The notes under the pieces: model-generated | Databases searched by the model: none | What the model was told of the DNA's origin: nothing | What the model saw: the letters and a program-made list of their open reading frames with translations, nothing else | Assembly: GCA_964480915.1 (NCBI GenBank) | Contig: CAYZRS010000024.1 | Location: 1 to 64,000 of the forward strand | Source: CAWGCE01 sp964480915 | GTDB taxonomy: Bacteria; Planctomycetota; Planctomycetia; Pirellulales; Pirellulaceae | DNA length: 64,000 bases | Direction: 5' to 3' | Part shown: positions 18,348-26,801 of the stretch, in pieces | Layout of the letters: every line of letters begins with the position of its first letter | Position numbering within the stretch: position 1 is the stretch's first letter | Program-made: the position numbers and the translations under genes

Positions 18348-19451
18348 ATGTCCGAGTTTGAAGACCTCATGGAAGCTGGAACTTACGAATCGGACACGGA
18401 AACCGCCGTTGGCGTCGCTTCGTTTACGGCTCAGATCAAACAGCCGGCTCCCGCCAAAAAAACACCAGAAACCAACCAACAACTTTGGGCCGAAGCGCGG
18501 GCCGAGTTAACAAAGAATGGCCTGTCATGGCCGGTTGTGACTTGGCTGGCTGTGATTCACACCGGCGCCCTATTTATTTTCATGCCTGCCTTGTTCACGT
18601 GGGCCGGCGTTTTAACGGCTGTTGTGTTTCACTGGCTGACCGGCGGCATCGGCGTCTGCTTGGGATACCATCGTTACTACACACACAAGAGCTTTGAAAC
18701 ACCGAAACCGATCAGCTATTTGTTGGCCATCATGGGTGGCCTTTCCGGTGAAGGAAGCTGTCTTGATTGGGTGGCGACTCATCGCGAGCACCATGCCCAC
18801 AGCGATCAACTCGGCGATCCCCACTCGCCTCATGACGGACCCTGGTGGAGTCACATGTTCTGGGTGATGGTTCGCAATTCGGAAAAGCAAATTGAAAAGC
18901 GCCACAAGCGTTGGATTCCAGACCTCAAAGATGATAAGGGCTTGCAGCTCATCGGCCGATTATTCATTGCCTTCCACGTTGCGTTGGGTGCCGCGATGAT
19001 GTCGGTCGGTTACTTCTTCGGTGGCTGGCAGTTGGCCTTTTCGCTGCTCGTCTGGGGTATGTTCGCTCGCTTGGTCTTTGTTCTGCATTCGACTTGGTTC
19101 GTCAATTCGGCCAGTCACATGTGGGGATATCGCAACTACGAAACGACCGATGACAGCCGGAACAACTGGTGGGTGGCTCTGATCACTTACGGTGAAGGGT
19201 GGCACAACAATCACCACGCCTATCCACGGATGGCTCGCCACGGACACAAGTGGTGGGAAGTCGACGTCACTTTCCTGACGATTCGTGCCATGGAAAAATT
19301 GGGTCTGGCCTGGGACGTTGTCGATCACCAGCACAAGAAGCGGCAAGAGGGCGCCTCGGTGGTTCCTGCTCCGGCAGCAGCGACGATGGACACGGCCGCT
19401 ATTCTGAGGGCTCACAAGAAGCCACAAAACGGTACCCGGCATCACGTATAG
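18348..19451 (+). CDS. Membrane fatty-acid (acyl-CoA/lipid) desaturase
   Basis: 367 residues from ATG 18348, chosen because GGAG lies 6 bases upstream; in-frame starts at 18333 and 18342 are possible. The three histidine boxes of the di-iron desaturases are present: HRYYTH near 108, HREHHAH near 145 and HNNHH near 286, between membrane-spanning segments. It introduces a cis double bond (delta-9 type by similarity). Its 3' end overlaps the response regulator gene by 53 bases in convergent orientation. Confidence 0.93.
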   Translation: MSEFEDLMEAGTYESDTETAVGVASFTAQIKQPAPAKKTPETNQQLWAEARAELTKNGLSWPVVTWLAVIHTGALFIFMPALFTWAGVLTAVVFHWLTGGIGVCLGYHRYYTHKSFETPKPISYLLAIMGGLSGEGSCLDWVATHREHHAHSDQLGDPHSPHDGPWWSHMFWVMVRNSEKQIEKRHKRWIPDLKDDKGLQLIGRLFIAFHVALGAAMMSVGYFFGGWQLAFSLLVWGMFARLVFVLHSTWFVNSASHMWGYRNYETTDDSRNNWWVALITYGEGWHNNHHAYPRMARHGHKWWEVDVTFLTIRAMEKLGLAWDVVDHQHKKRQEGASVVPAPAAATMDTAAILRAHKKPQNGTRHHV

Positions 19452-20124
19452 TCACGAAGTGACGCGGCTCGGCCGAGTTTTCCTCGAACGTCTTGCGCAG
19501 GCGGCGGATGATTTGGTCCGGTGCCCGCGTGTTGATGTTGCCGGGCATCTCCCAAACGTTTTCTAGCAATTCGCCCCGCGGGATGACTCGACCTTCGTTT
19601 TGCACGAAGTACTCGAGAAGTTTCATTTCGAGTGCCGTCATTTTAACTTCGATGCCGGCAACGGTAATCTGATGCGTCGCGAAGTTGACGACTGCCTTGC
19701 CGAATTCAACCTGCGCCAGTTTCGGTTTTGGATCGGCCTGTCGTCGTGCGTGGCGTGCCAGGAGATTCTTGACGCGGGCGATGAGCTCGTCGAGCTCGAA
19801 CGGTTTTGTCAGGTACTGGTCGGCACCCACATCGAAACCTTGCGCTCGATCTTCGGGCAATGTGCGAGCGCTTAAGATCAATACCGGTGTATCCAGGCCG
19901 CTGGCGCGAATCGTTTCGCAGACTTTGTAACCGCTCATGCCGGGCAGCATCAAATCTAAGATGACCAGATCGGGTGAGCCATCTGCTTCGATATGAGTCA
20001 GCGCTGATTGGCCGTCGCCAGTCGCAGTGACCTGGAAGCCTTCGGCTTCCAGGTTGTATTTGATCCCCACCGCCAAGTGCTCTTCATCTTCGACCAACAG
20101 AATGCGGACCTGATCGTCGCTCAT
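19399..20124 (-). CDS. Response regulator, OmpR/PhoB family
   Basis: 241 residues. The receiver domain (1-120) has VEDEE, the phosphoacceptor Asp in LVILDLMLPG and Lys in LTKPF. The C-terminal winged helix (about 145-236) ends in HFVTIRDAGYRFVA, the classic PhoB/OmpR type. It follows the histidine kinase with a 4-base overlap, so the two form one two-component system. Its target genes are unknown. Its 3' end runs 53 bases into the desaturase gene on the other strand. Confidence 0.95.
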   Translation of the reverse strand: MSDDQVRILLVEDEEHLAVGIKYNLEAEGFQVTATGDGQSALTHIEADGSPDLVILDLMLPGMSGYKVCETIRASGLDTPVLILSARTLPEDRAQGFDVGADQYLTKPFELDELIARVKNLLARHARRQADPKPKLAQVEFGKAVVNFATHQITVAGIEVKMTALEMKLLEYFVQNEGRVIPRGELLENVWEMPGNINTRAPDQIIRRLRKTFEENSAEPRHFVTIRDAGYRFVASCEPSE

Positions 20125-21092
20125 AGGGAGGCTGCTTTCTGCTGGCCTTGGCTCGGCTTGCTACCGACGACCGATTTGGCGCCCGGCAATTGTACTTGGA
20201 ATAGCGTTCCTGTTGCGGACGGGCTGGAATCGACGATTTCGATCGTGCCCTTCAATCGTTTGACCAGGGTGCGAACGATGAACAGGCCGAGTCCCGTACC
20301 GGGCCGCTTGCGTTCGAGTTCCGAACCGAGTCGCACGAAACGAGCAAAGATGCGACCCCGTTCTGCTTTCGGAATACCGAGCCCGTTGTCTTGGACTCGA
20401 ATGCGGGCTTTGTCGCCGGACACGGCCATCGAAACGCTGACCTCGGGCGGCTCGCCCGAGTACTTGATCGCGTTGTCCAGTAGGTTTCGGAAGATCATGT
20501 CGAGTTCGATGCGATAGGCGACGACCGAGCAAGGTTGCAGGTCGAGCGTGATCGTTTCAGGTGGCACGCGGTGTCGTTTGCACACGCTGTGAGCGCATTC
20601 TTGCAGGACCTCGGCCAGATCAATGCGCTCCGAAGCTTTTTCGCCCGACAATTCCGGTTCGCGGTCCATCCGCGCGGCGTCGAGCAGGTGGTTAATGAGA
20701 TCATCCAATCGATCGACGTCGTCCAGCATGAATTTGTAGAACTCGTCCCGCTCTTCCTTCTCGACCGGTCGGCGGGACAGCGTTTGTAGGTAAAGCTTGA
20801 TCGAGGCGATCGGGGACTTGAGTTCATGAGTCACACTGTCAATGAAGTTTGACTGGCGACGGTTCAGGTTGATCGCTTTCACCGAAAGTGCCAGGTACAT
20901 CACCGTTCCCATCAGCAGCAGCACGAGCGACGTCGTCCCGGCCGACAGCAATGTCACGTATAGCGGCGTGCGCTTCGTATCTTCCAGCAAGCCGACGACC
21001 GCCAGCGAGACCCAGCCGATGGTCAGCGCCACGAGTAGCACGATCATGACGACGCCCAGCGTGATCGGAAGTCGCAGCGTACGTCGAGCCAT
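20121..21092 (-). CDS. Sensor histidine kinase
   Basis: 323 residues. Two membrane segments (about 8-32 and 46-70) enclose only about 15 residues, so no large periplasmic sensor is present. The dimerisation/phosphoacceptor box is SVTHELKSPIASIKLYLQTL, followed by the N-box RNLLDNAIKYS, G1 VQDNGLGIP and G2 GTGLGLFIV. It probably senses a membrane or intramembrane cue, as inferred from the tiny loop. It is upstream of and overlaps the response regulator. Confidence 0.95.
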   Translation of the reverse strand: MARRTLRLPITLGVVMIVLLVALTIGWVSLAVVGLLEDTKRTPLYVTLLSAGTTSLVLLLMGTVMYLALSVKAINLNRRQSNFIDSVTHELKSPIASIKLYLQTLSRRPVEKEERDEFYKFMLDDVDRLDDLINHLLDAARMDREPELSGEKASERIDLAEVLQECAHSVCKRHRVPPETITLDLQPCSVVAYRIELDMIFRNLLDNAIKYSGEPPEVSVSMAVSGDKARIRVQDNGLGIPKAERGRIFARFVRLGSELERKRPGTGLGLFIVRTLVKRLKGTIEIVDSSPSATGTLFQVQLPGAKSVVGSKPSQGQQKAASL

Positions 21093-21214
21093 GGTGCTAT
21101 TGGGTTGGTTGGGTTGATGGGCGGAGCAGGTGTGTCAGCTAGACATTGTTCGCAGACCGGCCAACGTGAGTCAACTTCGTGATTCCTGAGAATCCGAATT
21201 GATTCGTGAAATCA

Positions 21215-22423
21215 TTACGGCAACGGATGGTCCTTAGGAGGCCCGTGTGCAGCGAGGGCTGAACGAAATTCCGTGAATCGTGAACGGTCTGCGAAGCAGG
21301 CGGCGGGAATCCGCGATTCTTCGAGCGATTCCTTTATGATCCAGCCGGCCGATTTGTCATCAAAAATCAGTTCGCTGATTGAAGACCAGTTAAGCCATGC
21401 GTCCATGTTGCTACGTGAAACGTGTATTCCGACCGAACGGAGCCCAATCGACAACGATTCTTTTTGAGCGCGCAACTGTTTTGACAAGCGTTTGAACATC
21501 CAGGACAGTGTTAGCACAAAGAAAAATGCAATTCCCGACAGTAGGGGGATGTGGTCTCCCGTTTCGCCGAACTGTCCTCCGTCTTGTTGGAACCACCAGT
21601 AGCCGATCACGATCCAGCAGGGTAACGGGTAAAGGAAAATGACTAATCCGATCGACAGTAGATAGCTCGCGAGGATACGCACCGGTGTCAGCGCTTTGGA
21701 AACGTCGATTTCGAATCGCGTTTCCATTGCCGCGGTGTCGCCGAGTGGCCAGTCCATGCTGCTCCAGGCCTTGGCTCGGCGATGGTCAAGTCTTTTGACC
21801 TCAACCTGTTCCCTAGAAATCTCTGCCAGTTGTGCGCCTTTGGGGCGCAGGTCAACCGTTGTTCCGATTCGTTCTTTGATGAACTGGCAGACGTCTTGAA
21901 TTTCATCAGGAGAATCGAAAAACCGCCATGGGATGCAGATTCGTCGATGGATCTCGGACGCGAACGGTAGTAGCAGATGAGTCGGGAAAAAAAGCGCTGG
22001 CGCGAAGTGACTCCATGCTGCACGTACGTTTGAATTGTCGCTGCTGATGATGAGATGATCTTCATCGATCGAGCCCAGCATTTCTCGTTGGTTCTTTGAC
22101 ATGATCTCGCATCGTTTCACTCGCTTGCGGTGAAACGGCATCACGAAATGAAGAAGTCTGGTCCACGGTTTGATGCATAGTAGGGCAAGGAGCAGTGCCG
22201 GCGGAGGTCCGCCGATGAGGAGCCATGGTGACAGCAAGAGCGCATAGAAAATCGCCGCGATGATGGTCGGCCGTATTCGCGCCGCGCCTGCCAATTGGGG
22301 CGAGTTCAGCAGCGAGACTTGTAAATCTTCGCGTGTCAGTGTGCCAGAGAAGTAAATCGGATCACCCAACACGGCCTCGGTACTAAGTTCGGAGGCAGCG
22401 TAAGGATTACTCGACTCACTCAT
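21215..22423 (-). CDS. Membrane protein with two YcxB-like halves and NPYAA N-terminus
   Basis: 402 residues from ATG 22423 (MSESSNPYAASEL). Each half has a pair of hydrophobic segments followed by a soluble region resembling YcxB (first: LIISSDNSNVRAAWSHF with IPWRFFDSPDEIQ; second: VGIHVSRSNMDAWLNWSSI with IPAACFADRSRFTEF). This suggests internal duplication. Planctomycete proteins of this kind are usually uncharacterised. The frame is open upstream to 22654, but the NPYAA start fits the lineage pattern better and avoids overlap with the next gene. Confidence 0.7.
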   Translation of the reverse strand: MSESSNPYAASELSTEAVLGDPIYFSGTLTREDLQVSLLNSPQLAGAARIRPTIIAAIFYALLLSPWLLIGGPPPALLLALLCIKPWTRLLHFVMPFHRKRVKRCEIMSKNQREMLGSIDEDHLIISSDNSNVRAAWSHFAPALFFPTHLLLPFASEIHRRICIPWRFFDSPDEIQDVCQFIKERIGTTVDLRPKGAQLAEISREQVEVKRLDHRRAKAWSSMDWPLGDTAAMETRFEIDVSKALTPVRILASYLLSIGLVIFLYPLPCWIVIGYWWFQQDGGQFGETGDHIPLLSGIAFFFVLTLSWMFKRLSKQLRAQKESLSIGLRSVGIHVSRSNMDAWLNWSSISELIFDDKSAGWIIKESLEESRIPAACFADRSRFTEFRSALAAHGPPKDHPLP

Positions 22424-22475
22424 CGGTGACCTGAATTGCGTCTGTGCGGCGATGCGTTTCGCAGGCTGTGAAAAA

Positions 22476-23642
22476 CTAAGCTTCCAGTTTTGTCCAAGCG
22501 GCATTGTTTTGTGACGACCGGACGGCCGCTTCGATGAATGCCATGCCACTGACGCCATCATCGACGGTGGGGAAATCGTAATCAGTACTTCGTGGGTAAT
22601 TGCCTTGGACCTCGTCAGCGATGGCGGCTGTGGCACTGAGGTAGACGTTGGCAAAGGCCTCGATGAAAGCCTCGGGGTGACCGAATGGTAGCCTCGTGTT
22701 TTCCGAACAGGCCTCGCCGTTGTACGAGTTGCCGCGGCGGTGAATTTGGCGAGGCTCTTCAGCGAATTTGACGATCAGTTCATTGGGATGCTCTTGATGC
22801 CATTCGAGCGATGCCTCGGTTCCATAAATGCGAACGTTCAGATTGTTCTCGTCACCGGTGGAAACCTGGGAAGCGTACAGGATTCCCTTGGCTCCTCCCT
22901 TGTAACGAATCAACATATTGCCGTCGTCATCCAGTGGCCGGCCCGGGATGAACGTGGACAACTCGGCCGCCAGTTCCTCAATCTCCAAACCGGTGATGTA
23001 AGCGACAAGATTCTCGGTGTGCGAACCGATGTCGCCGATGCAGTTCGAGACGCCCGAAACGCTAGGGTCCATCCGCCAATTCGAGATCGCTCCGTCTTCT
23101 TGATCATGGAGAGCCGTGATGGCGTACCCCTGCGGGTACTCGGCGACCACCTTAATGATGCGCCCCAACTTACCGGCCGCGACCATCGCTTTGGCCTCTT
23201 TGACCATTGGGTAACCGGTGTAATTATGCGTCAGCGCAAACACCTTGCCGGTTTTTTCGACGATCGCTTTTAGCTGCTTTCCCTGTTCCAACGAGTAAGC
23301 GAGCGGTTTGTCGCAGATCACATTGATGCCCGCTTCGAGGAATGTCTTGGCCGCTTCGAAGTGCAGGTTGTTGCGGACGACGATCGAAACGAAATCGATA
23401 CGTTGATCTGCGGGGAGAGCCGCCTCTTGGGCCGCCATTTCACCAAAGTTGGCGTAAACCCGCGCTGGGTCAAGGAAGAGATCTTGTCCCGAGAGCTTGC
23501 TCTTCTCTGGGTCGGAAGAAAATGCACCCGCGACCAATTCAATGCGACCATCCAACGCCGCCGCCATCCGATGGACGCCGCCAATGAAGGCTCCGCGTCC
23601 ACCGCCCACCATGCCCATTCGCAGTTTTCGATCTAAAGACAT
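22476..23642 (-). CDS. Gfo/Idh/MocA-family NAD(P)-dependent oxidoreductase
   Basis: 388 residues. The N-terminal Rossmann fold has GMVGGGRGAFIGGVHR, the central CDKPLAYSLEQG holds the family Lys-Pro, and the C-terminal alpha/beta domain has GDIGSHTENLV with the catalytic-region His. The family oxidises or reduces cyclic sugars or inositols, and the substrate is not readable here. It follows a second family member by 20 bases on the same strand. The pair probably acts in one carbohydrate pathway. Confidence 0.9.
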   Translation of the reverse strand: MSLDRKLRMGMVGGGRGAFIGGVHRMAAALDGRIELVAGAFSSDPEKSKLSGQDLFLDPARVYANFGEMAAQEAALPADQRIDFVSIVVRNNLHFEAAKTFLEAGINVICDKPLAYSLEQGKQLKAIVEKTGKVFALTHNYTGYPMVKEAKAMVAAGKLGRIIKVVAEYPQGYAITALHDQEDGAISNWRMDPSVSGVSNCIGDIGSHTENLVAYITGLEIEELAAELSTFIPGRPLDDDGNMLIRYKGGAKGILYASQVSTGDENNLNVRIYGTEASLEWHQEHPNELIVKFAEEPRQIHRRGNSYNGEACSENTRLPFGHPEAFIEAFANVYLSATAAIADEVQGNYPRSTDYDFPTVDDGVSGMAFIEAAVRSSQNNAAWTKLEA

Positions 23643-23662
23643 CCGTTACCATTCCTATCAAA

Positions 23663-24739
23663 CTAAAGTGTGACTGGTTTTCCCGAACTGGCCGATTCGT
23701 ACAGACCATCGATGACCTGCATCAATGAAAGCGCCTCGGCCGGAGTATTTAAAGGTTCTTCTTTTCCTTCGATTGTGGCGATGAAGTTCGCCGCTGATCG
23801 GCTGCGCCCCATGTCTTCGCAGGCGGCGACTTCGATGGTCGTATCGACTCGTTGTCCGTCGATCTGCTGATACAGCTCGCACGAATCGATCGCCGTTTCA
23901 TCCAGCCCGTCGCTACCAAACAGTCGTTCCACTTTGCCGCCCGCTTTGGTGCCTTGGAAGACGACCGAGACTTCTTCCCGCTTGACCATTTCGGCCCAGG
24001 AGACTTGCATCGACAAGACTTGTCCCGTTTCGAATGTCACAAAACCGTGGGCCGCCGACTCGACGTCGGTCGTGCCATCGGCGTTATCGGGTAGGCCCCA
24101 TGGCCCTTTGAATTGTTTGTCGGTGATAAAGTCGCAAAAGGTTTGCCCGAGGACACATTTTGGCTTTGGGTAGCCCATGAAGTGCATCGCCAGATCGACC
24201 ATATGCAACAGGTCAATCATTGGTCCGCCTCCGGACAGCGCCTTCGTCGTGAACCAGCCCCCAAAGCCGGGGATTCCGGTGCGGCGGATCCACTTGGCCT
24301 GTGCCGAGTTAATATGGCCGATCGTGCCGTCATGGATCCGTTCCATCATGGCGTAGGATTCGGGGCGCGCTCGGTTATTAAAATTGAACATGAGATGCTT
24401 GCCGGCCGATTCGGCAGCGGCGATCATTTGCTCGACTTCAGCCGCGTTGAGCGCTGGCGGTTTTTCGCAGAAGACGTGTTTCCCAGCGTTCAGGCATTCG
24501 ATCGCCAGGGGTGCGTGAAACTTGTTGGGAACAATGACACTGACGGCATCGGCGCCCGATTGATCGAGCATCTCTGCCACGCTGCCGAACGAGGTGCCCG
24601 CGCCGTGTTTGGCGGCTGCCTGGGCGGCCGCATCGGCATTCACGTCGGCGACGGCCACCAATTCCGCGCCCGCTTCTTGGAAACCGGCCGCGTGATATTG
24701 CAACATGCCGCCCGCACCAATTACCGCAACTTTTGTCAT
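23663..24739 (-). CDS. Gfo/Idh/MocA-family NAD(P)-dependent oxidoreductase
   Basis: 358 residues. The Rossmann motif VAVIGAGGMLQYHAAGF starts the protein, followed by CEKPPALNAAEVEQM and GGGPMIDLLHMVDLAMHFMG (catalytic-region Asp/His). It is only moderately similar to the downstream member, so this is not a recent tandem copy. It is first in the two-gene unit. A role in sugar or cyclitol metabolism is known for the family; the specific reaction is not inferred. Confidence 0.9.
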   Translation of the reverse strand: MTKVAVIGAGGMLQYHAAGFQEAGAELVAVADVNADAAAQAAAKHGAGTSFGSVAEMLDQSGADAVSVIVPNKFHAPLAIECLNAGKHVFCEKPPALNAAEVEQMIAAAESAGKHLMFNFNNRARPESYAMMERIHDGTIGHINSAQAKWIRRTGIPGFGGWFTTKALSGGGPMIDLLHMVDLAMHFMGYPKPKCVLGQTFCDFITDKQFKGPWGLPDNADGTTDVESAAHGFVTFETGQVLSMQVSWAEMVKREEVSVVFQGTKAGGKVERLFGSDGLDETAIDSCELYQQIDGQRVDTTIEVAACEDMGRSRSAANFIATIEGKEEPLNTPAEALSLMQVIDGLYESASSGKPVTL

Positions 24740-24967
24740 CTTTGTCGGTTCCCCGTTGGTTTCTTGAAGTCAAATTGTGAATCGGAGCCCTAAAATCTAC
24801 CAGAATTACAGGACTCTTTCATGGACCTGCAGCGAGAGTGTCCGCTGTCGATGCGAGTCAACAATCGCCTGGAAATGGGGAGTTGCGTCCCCGTGGTCGC
24901 CTGGGACGGCAGCAGTCGTTACCTTTAGGGGGGGCAATGCGATGATCAAATGCGTGGAGAAATTTCA

Positions 24968-25722
24968 ATGCTGCGAATACTAGATAGGCTGAATCGATTA
25001 CCTCGGCTCGGGCACCGGTCTGCTTACGGTATGGNNNNNNNNNNNNNNNNNNNNNNNNNNNNNNNNNNNNNNNNNNNNNNNNNNNNNNNNNNNNNNNNNN
25101 NNNNNNNNNNNNNNNNNNNNNNNNNNNNNNNNNNCTAGATAGGCTGAATCGATTACCTCGGCTCGGGCACCGGTCTGCTTACGGTATGGCCTTGTTGGGA
25201 ATGGCCGGTCTATTCCTAGGACTTGGCATCGCTGTGGGGGCTTTTCTGTCCCGGGGCATGCAGTCCGGATATGAACTCCAACTGCCGGTGACCGAATTGC
25301 AGGCGGCGGCGACGGACGGAACCGACAATTTTGTTGTCGCGACCGGCACGCTCAGCCCAGATGTCGAGGGCGTCTTCTTGTTGGATGCATTGTCGGGTGA
25401 TTTGCAGTTTACGATTTTCAATCCGGCAAGCGGCGCATTTAATCCACCTTTCCGTCGGAACGTGGCTGTTGATCTGCAGATTGAGGCGGGGAAGAAACCT
25501 CGCTACCTGATGGTCACCGGTTACATGACCGATTCTCGACGTCCTGGTGCCGCCCGCAACGTTGCCCGCTGTGCGGTCTACATCGTCGAGGCGACGAGTG
25601 GCAAGTTCGCCGCGTATACGGTGCCGTGGCAAGAGAACTTATTCCGTTCGGGACGTCCGCAGCTCGGTGAACTCGTGTTGCTGGGAGTGGGCTCGGTCCG
25701 TACGGCGGCGATTCGGGAATAG
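24968..25722 (+). CDS. Single-span membrane protein, interrupted by a scaffold gap
   Basis: Translation from ATG 24968 (GGAG just upstream) gives MLRILDRLNRLPRLGHRSAYGM before the N run. The same codons recur after it and continue in frame into ALLGMAGLFLGLGIAVGAF and a soluble domain up to 25722. Removing one repeat copy and the Ns gives one frame of about 199 residues. One hydrophobic segment and an extracytoplasmic domain of unknown function (VVATGTLSPDVEGVFLLDA...) are seen. It lies directly upstream of thiS-thiG, 4 bases apart, so it is probably cotranscribed. No link to thiamine synthesis is visible. Confidence 0.65.
24980..25034. repeat. 55-bp direct repeat, left copy, flanking the scaffold gap
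   Basis: These 55 bases are identical to 25135-25189 on the other side of the 100-N gap. Both copies reach exactly to the N run (one ends at it, the other starts after it), as expected for two contig ends that overlap but were not merged. Confidence 0.95.
25035..25134. other. Scaffold gap of 100 N, probably artificial
   Basis: Exactly 100 N, flanked by identical 55-bp sequences. Collapsing the repeat leaves an intact reading frame, so no sequence may really be missing. Confidence 0.9.
25135..25189. repeat. 55-bp direct repeat, right copy, flanking the scaffold gap
   Basis: Identical to 24980-25034; see that entry. Confidence 0.95.
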
Positions 25723-25726
25723 CGTG

Positions 25727-25927
25727 ATGGAAATTGTGCTCAATGGAAAAGTCGAGCAGCTGTCAGGTCAGCTGACGGTTGCCGAATTGATTGCTCACCT
25801 TGAACTGCAGCCGAAACAGGTCGCGGTGGAAGTGAATCGAGAGCTGGTCCCTCGTGACCAACATGCGGCTTGCAACTTAGCGGCCGGGGACCAAGTCGAA
25901 GTGGTAACGTTGGTTGGTGGAGGCTAG
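25727..25927 (+). CDS. thiS: ThiS, sulfur carrier protein for thiazole synthesis
   Basis: 66 residues from ATG 25727, the normal ThiS size. It starts MEIVLNGKVEQLSG, has the ubiquitin-like core LTVAELIAHLELQPKQVAVEVN and ends VVTLVGGG with the Gly-Gly needed for thiocarboxylate formation. ThiS carries sulfur to ThiG. thiG follows immediately. The gene for the activating enzyme ThiF is not in the window. Confidence 0.93.
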   Translation: MEIVLNGKVEQLSGQLTVAELIAHLELQPKQVAVEVNRELVPRDQHAACNLAAGDQVEVVTLVGGG

Positions 25928-25934
25928 TAGTAAC

Positions 25935-26801
25935 TTGAGTACAGAAGCTGCAGAAGATTCAACAGGCCTTGGCTCGTCGCAGGGCGCCGACACGTTTCAG
26001 GTAGGCGAGCATACGCTTTCGAGTCGCCTGATTGTTGGCACGGGAAAATACACCACCTACGAAGAGATGCGTGAAGCGCTGGATGTTTCGGGCACTCACT
26101 GCATCACGGTCGCGGTTCGTCGAGAGCGTTTGTACGACGAGATGGGCAAGAACATTCTTGATTACATCGACCTGTCGCGCTATTTGTTGCTGCCGAACAC
26201 GGCCGGTTGCTACAACGTCGAAGATGCGCTCCGCACGGCGCGACTGGGGCGCGAAATCTTGCTCGGACTCGAAAACCCTGGTGCGAATTGGGTGAAACTG
26301 GAAGTGCTCGGCGACAGCAAGTCGATGCTGCCTGATCCGGTGGCGACGCTCCAGTCGACCGAAGCGCTCGTCAAAGATGGCTTTCAGGTCCTTTGCTACA
26401 CCAATGACGATCCAGTCACAGCCCGGCGATTGAAGGAGGCAGGTGCGACAGCGGTGATGCCGGCCGGCAGCCCGATCGGGTCAGGGCAGGGGATTCTGAA
26501 TCCGAACAACATTCGCATTTGTCTCGAGTACTTGAAAGACAACGATCCTCATTATCCGGTCATCATCGATGCGGGGGTGGGAACGGCCAGCGATGTGGCG
26601 GTGGCGATGGAGCTGGGGGCCGATGCGGTGCTACTGAACACGGCCATCGCGCACGCCGATGACCCGGTGATGATGGCACGGGCGATGAAAGCGGGCGTCG
26701 AAGCGGGCCGTTGGGCCCATCTGGCAGGCCGCATTCCCAAACGACTGTACGCGATGGCCAGCAGTCCACTCGAAGGAACGTTCGTCAAACGGCCTCGTTA
26801 G
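25935..26801 (+). CDS. thiG: ThiG, thiazole synthase
   Basis: 288 residues from TTG 25935; TTG 25914 or GTG 25917, overlapping thiS, are possible and would add 6-7 residues. The core starts SRLIVGTGKYTTYEEM, and VKLEVLGDSKSMLPDP and GAGVGTASDVAVAMELG-like (VIIDAGVGTASDVA) segments match the ThiG TIM barrel. It condenses DXP, the dehydroglycine imine and ThiS thiocarboxylate to the thiazole phosphate of thiamine. The gene ends convergently with the Cfa-like gene, overlapping by 4 bases. Confidence 0.95.
   Translation: MSTEAAEDSTGLGSSQGADTFQVGEHTLSSRLIVGTGKYTTYEEMREALDVSGTHCITVAVRRERLYDEMGKNILDYIDLSRYLLLPNTAGCYNVEDALRTARLGREILLGLENPGANWVKLEVLGDSKSMLPDPVATLQSTEALVKDGFQVLCYTNDDPVTARRLKEAGATAVMPAGSPIGSGQGILNPNNIRICLEYLKDNDPHYPVIIDAGVGTASDVAVAMELGADAVLLNTAIAHADDPVMMARAMKAGVEAGRWAHLAGRIPKRLYAMASSPLEGTFVKRPR

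Noticed and set aside
24740..24967. Possible TPP riboswitch upstream of the thiS-thiG unit
   Set aside because: The conserved CUGAGA and ACCUGAUCUGG-type blocks were not found.
24980..25189. Target-site duplication of a mobile element around the first gap
   Set aside because: The 55-bp repeats reach exactly to the N run and collapse to an open frame, as expected for overlapping contig ends; no transposase or terminal inverted repeats are visible.
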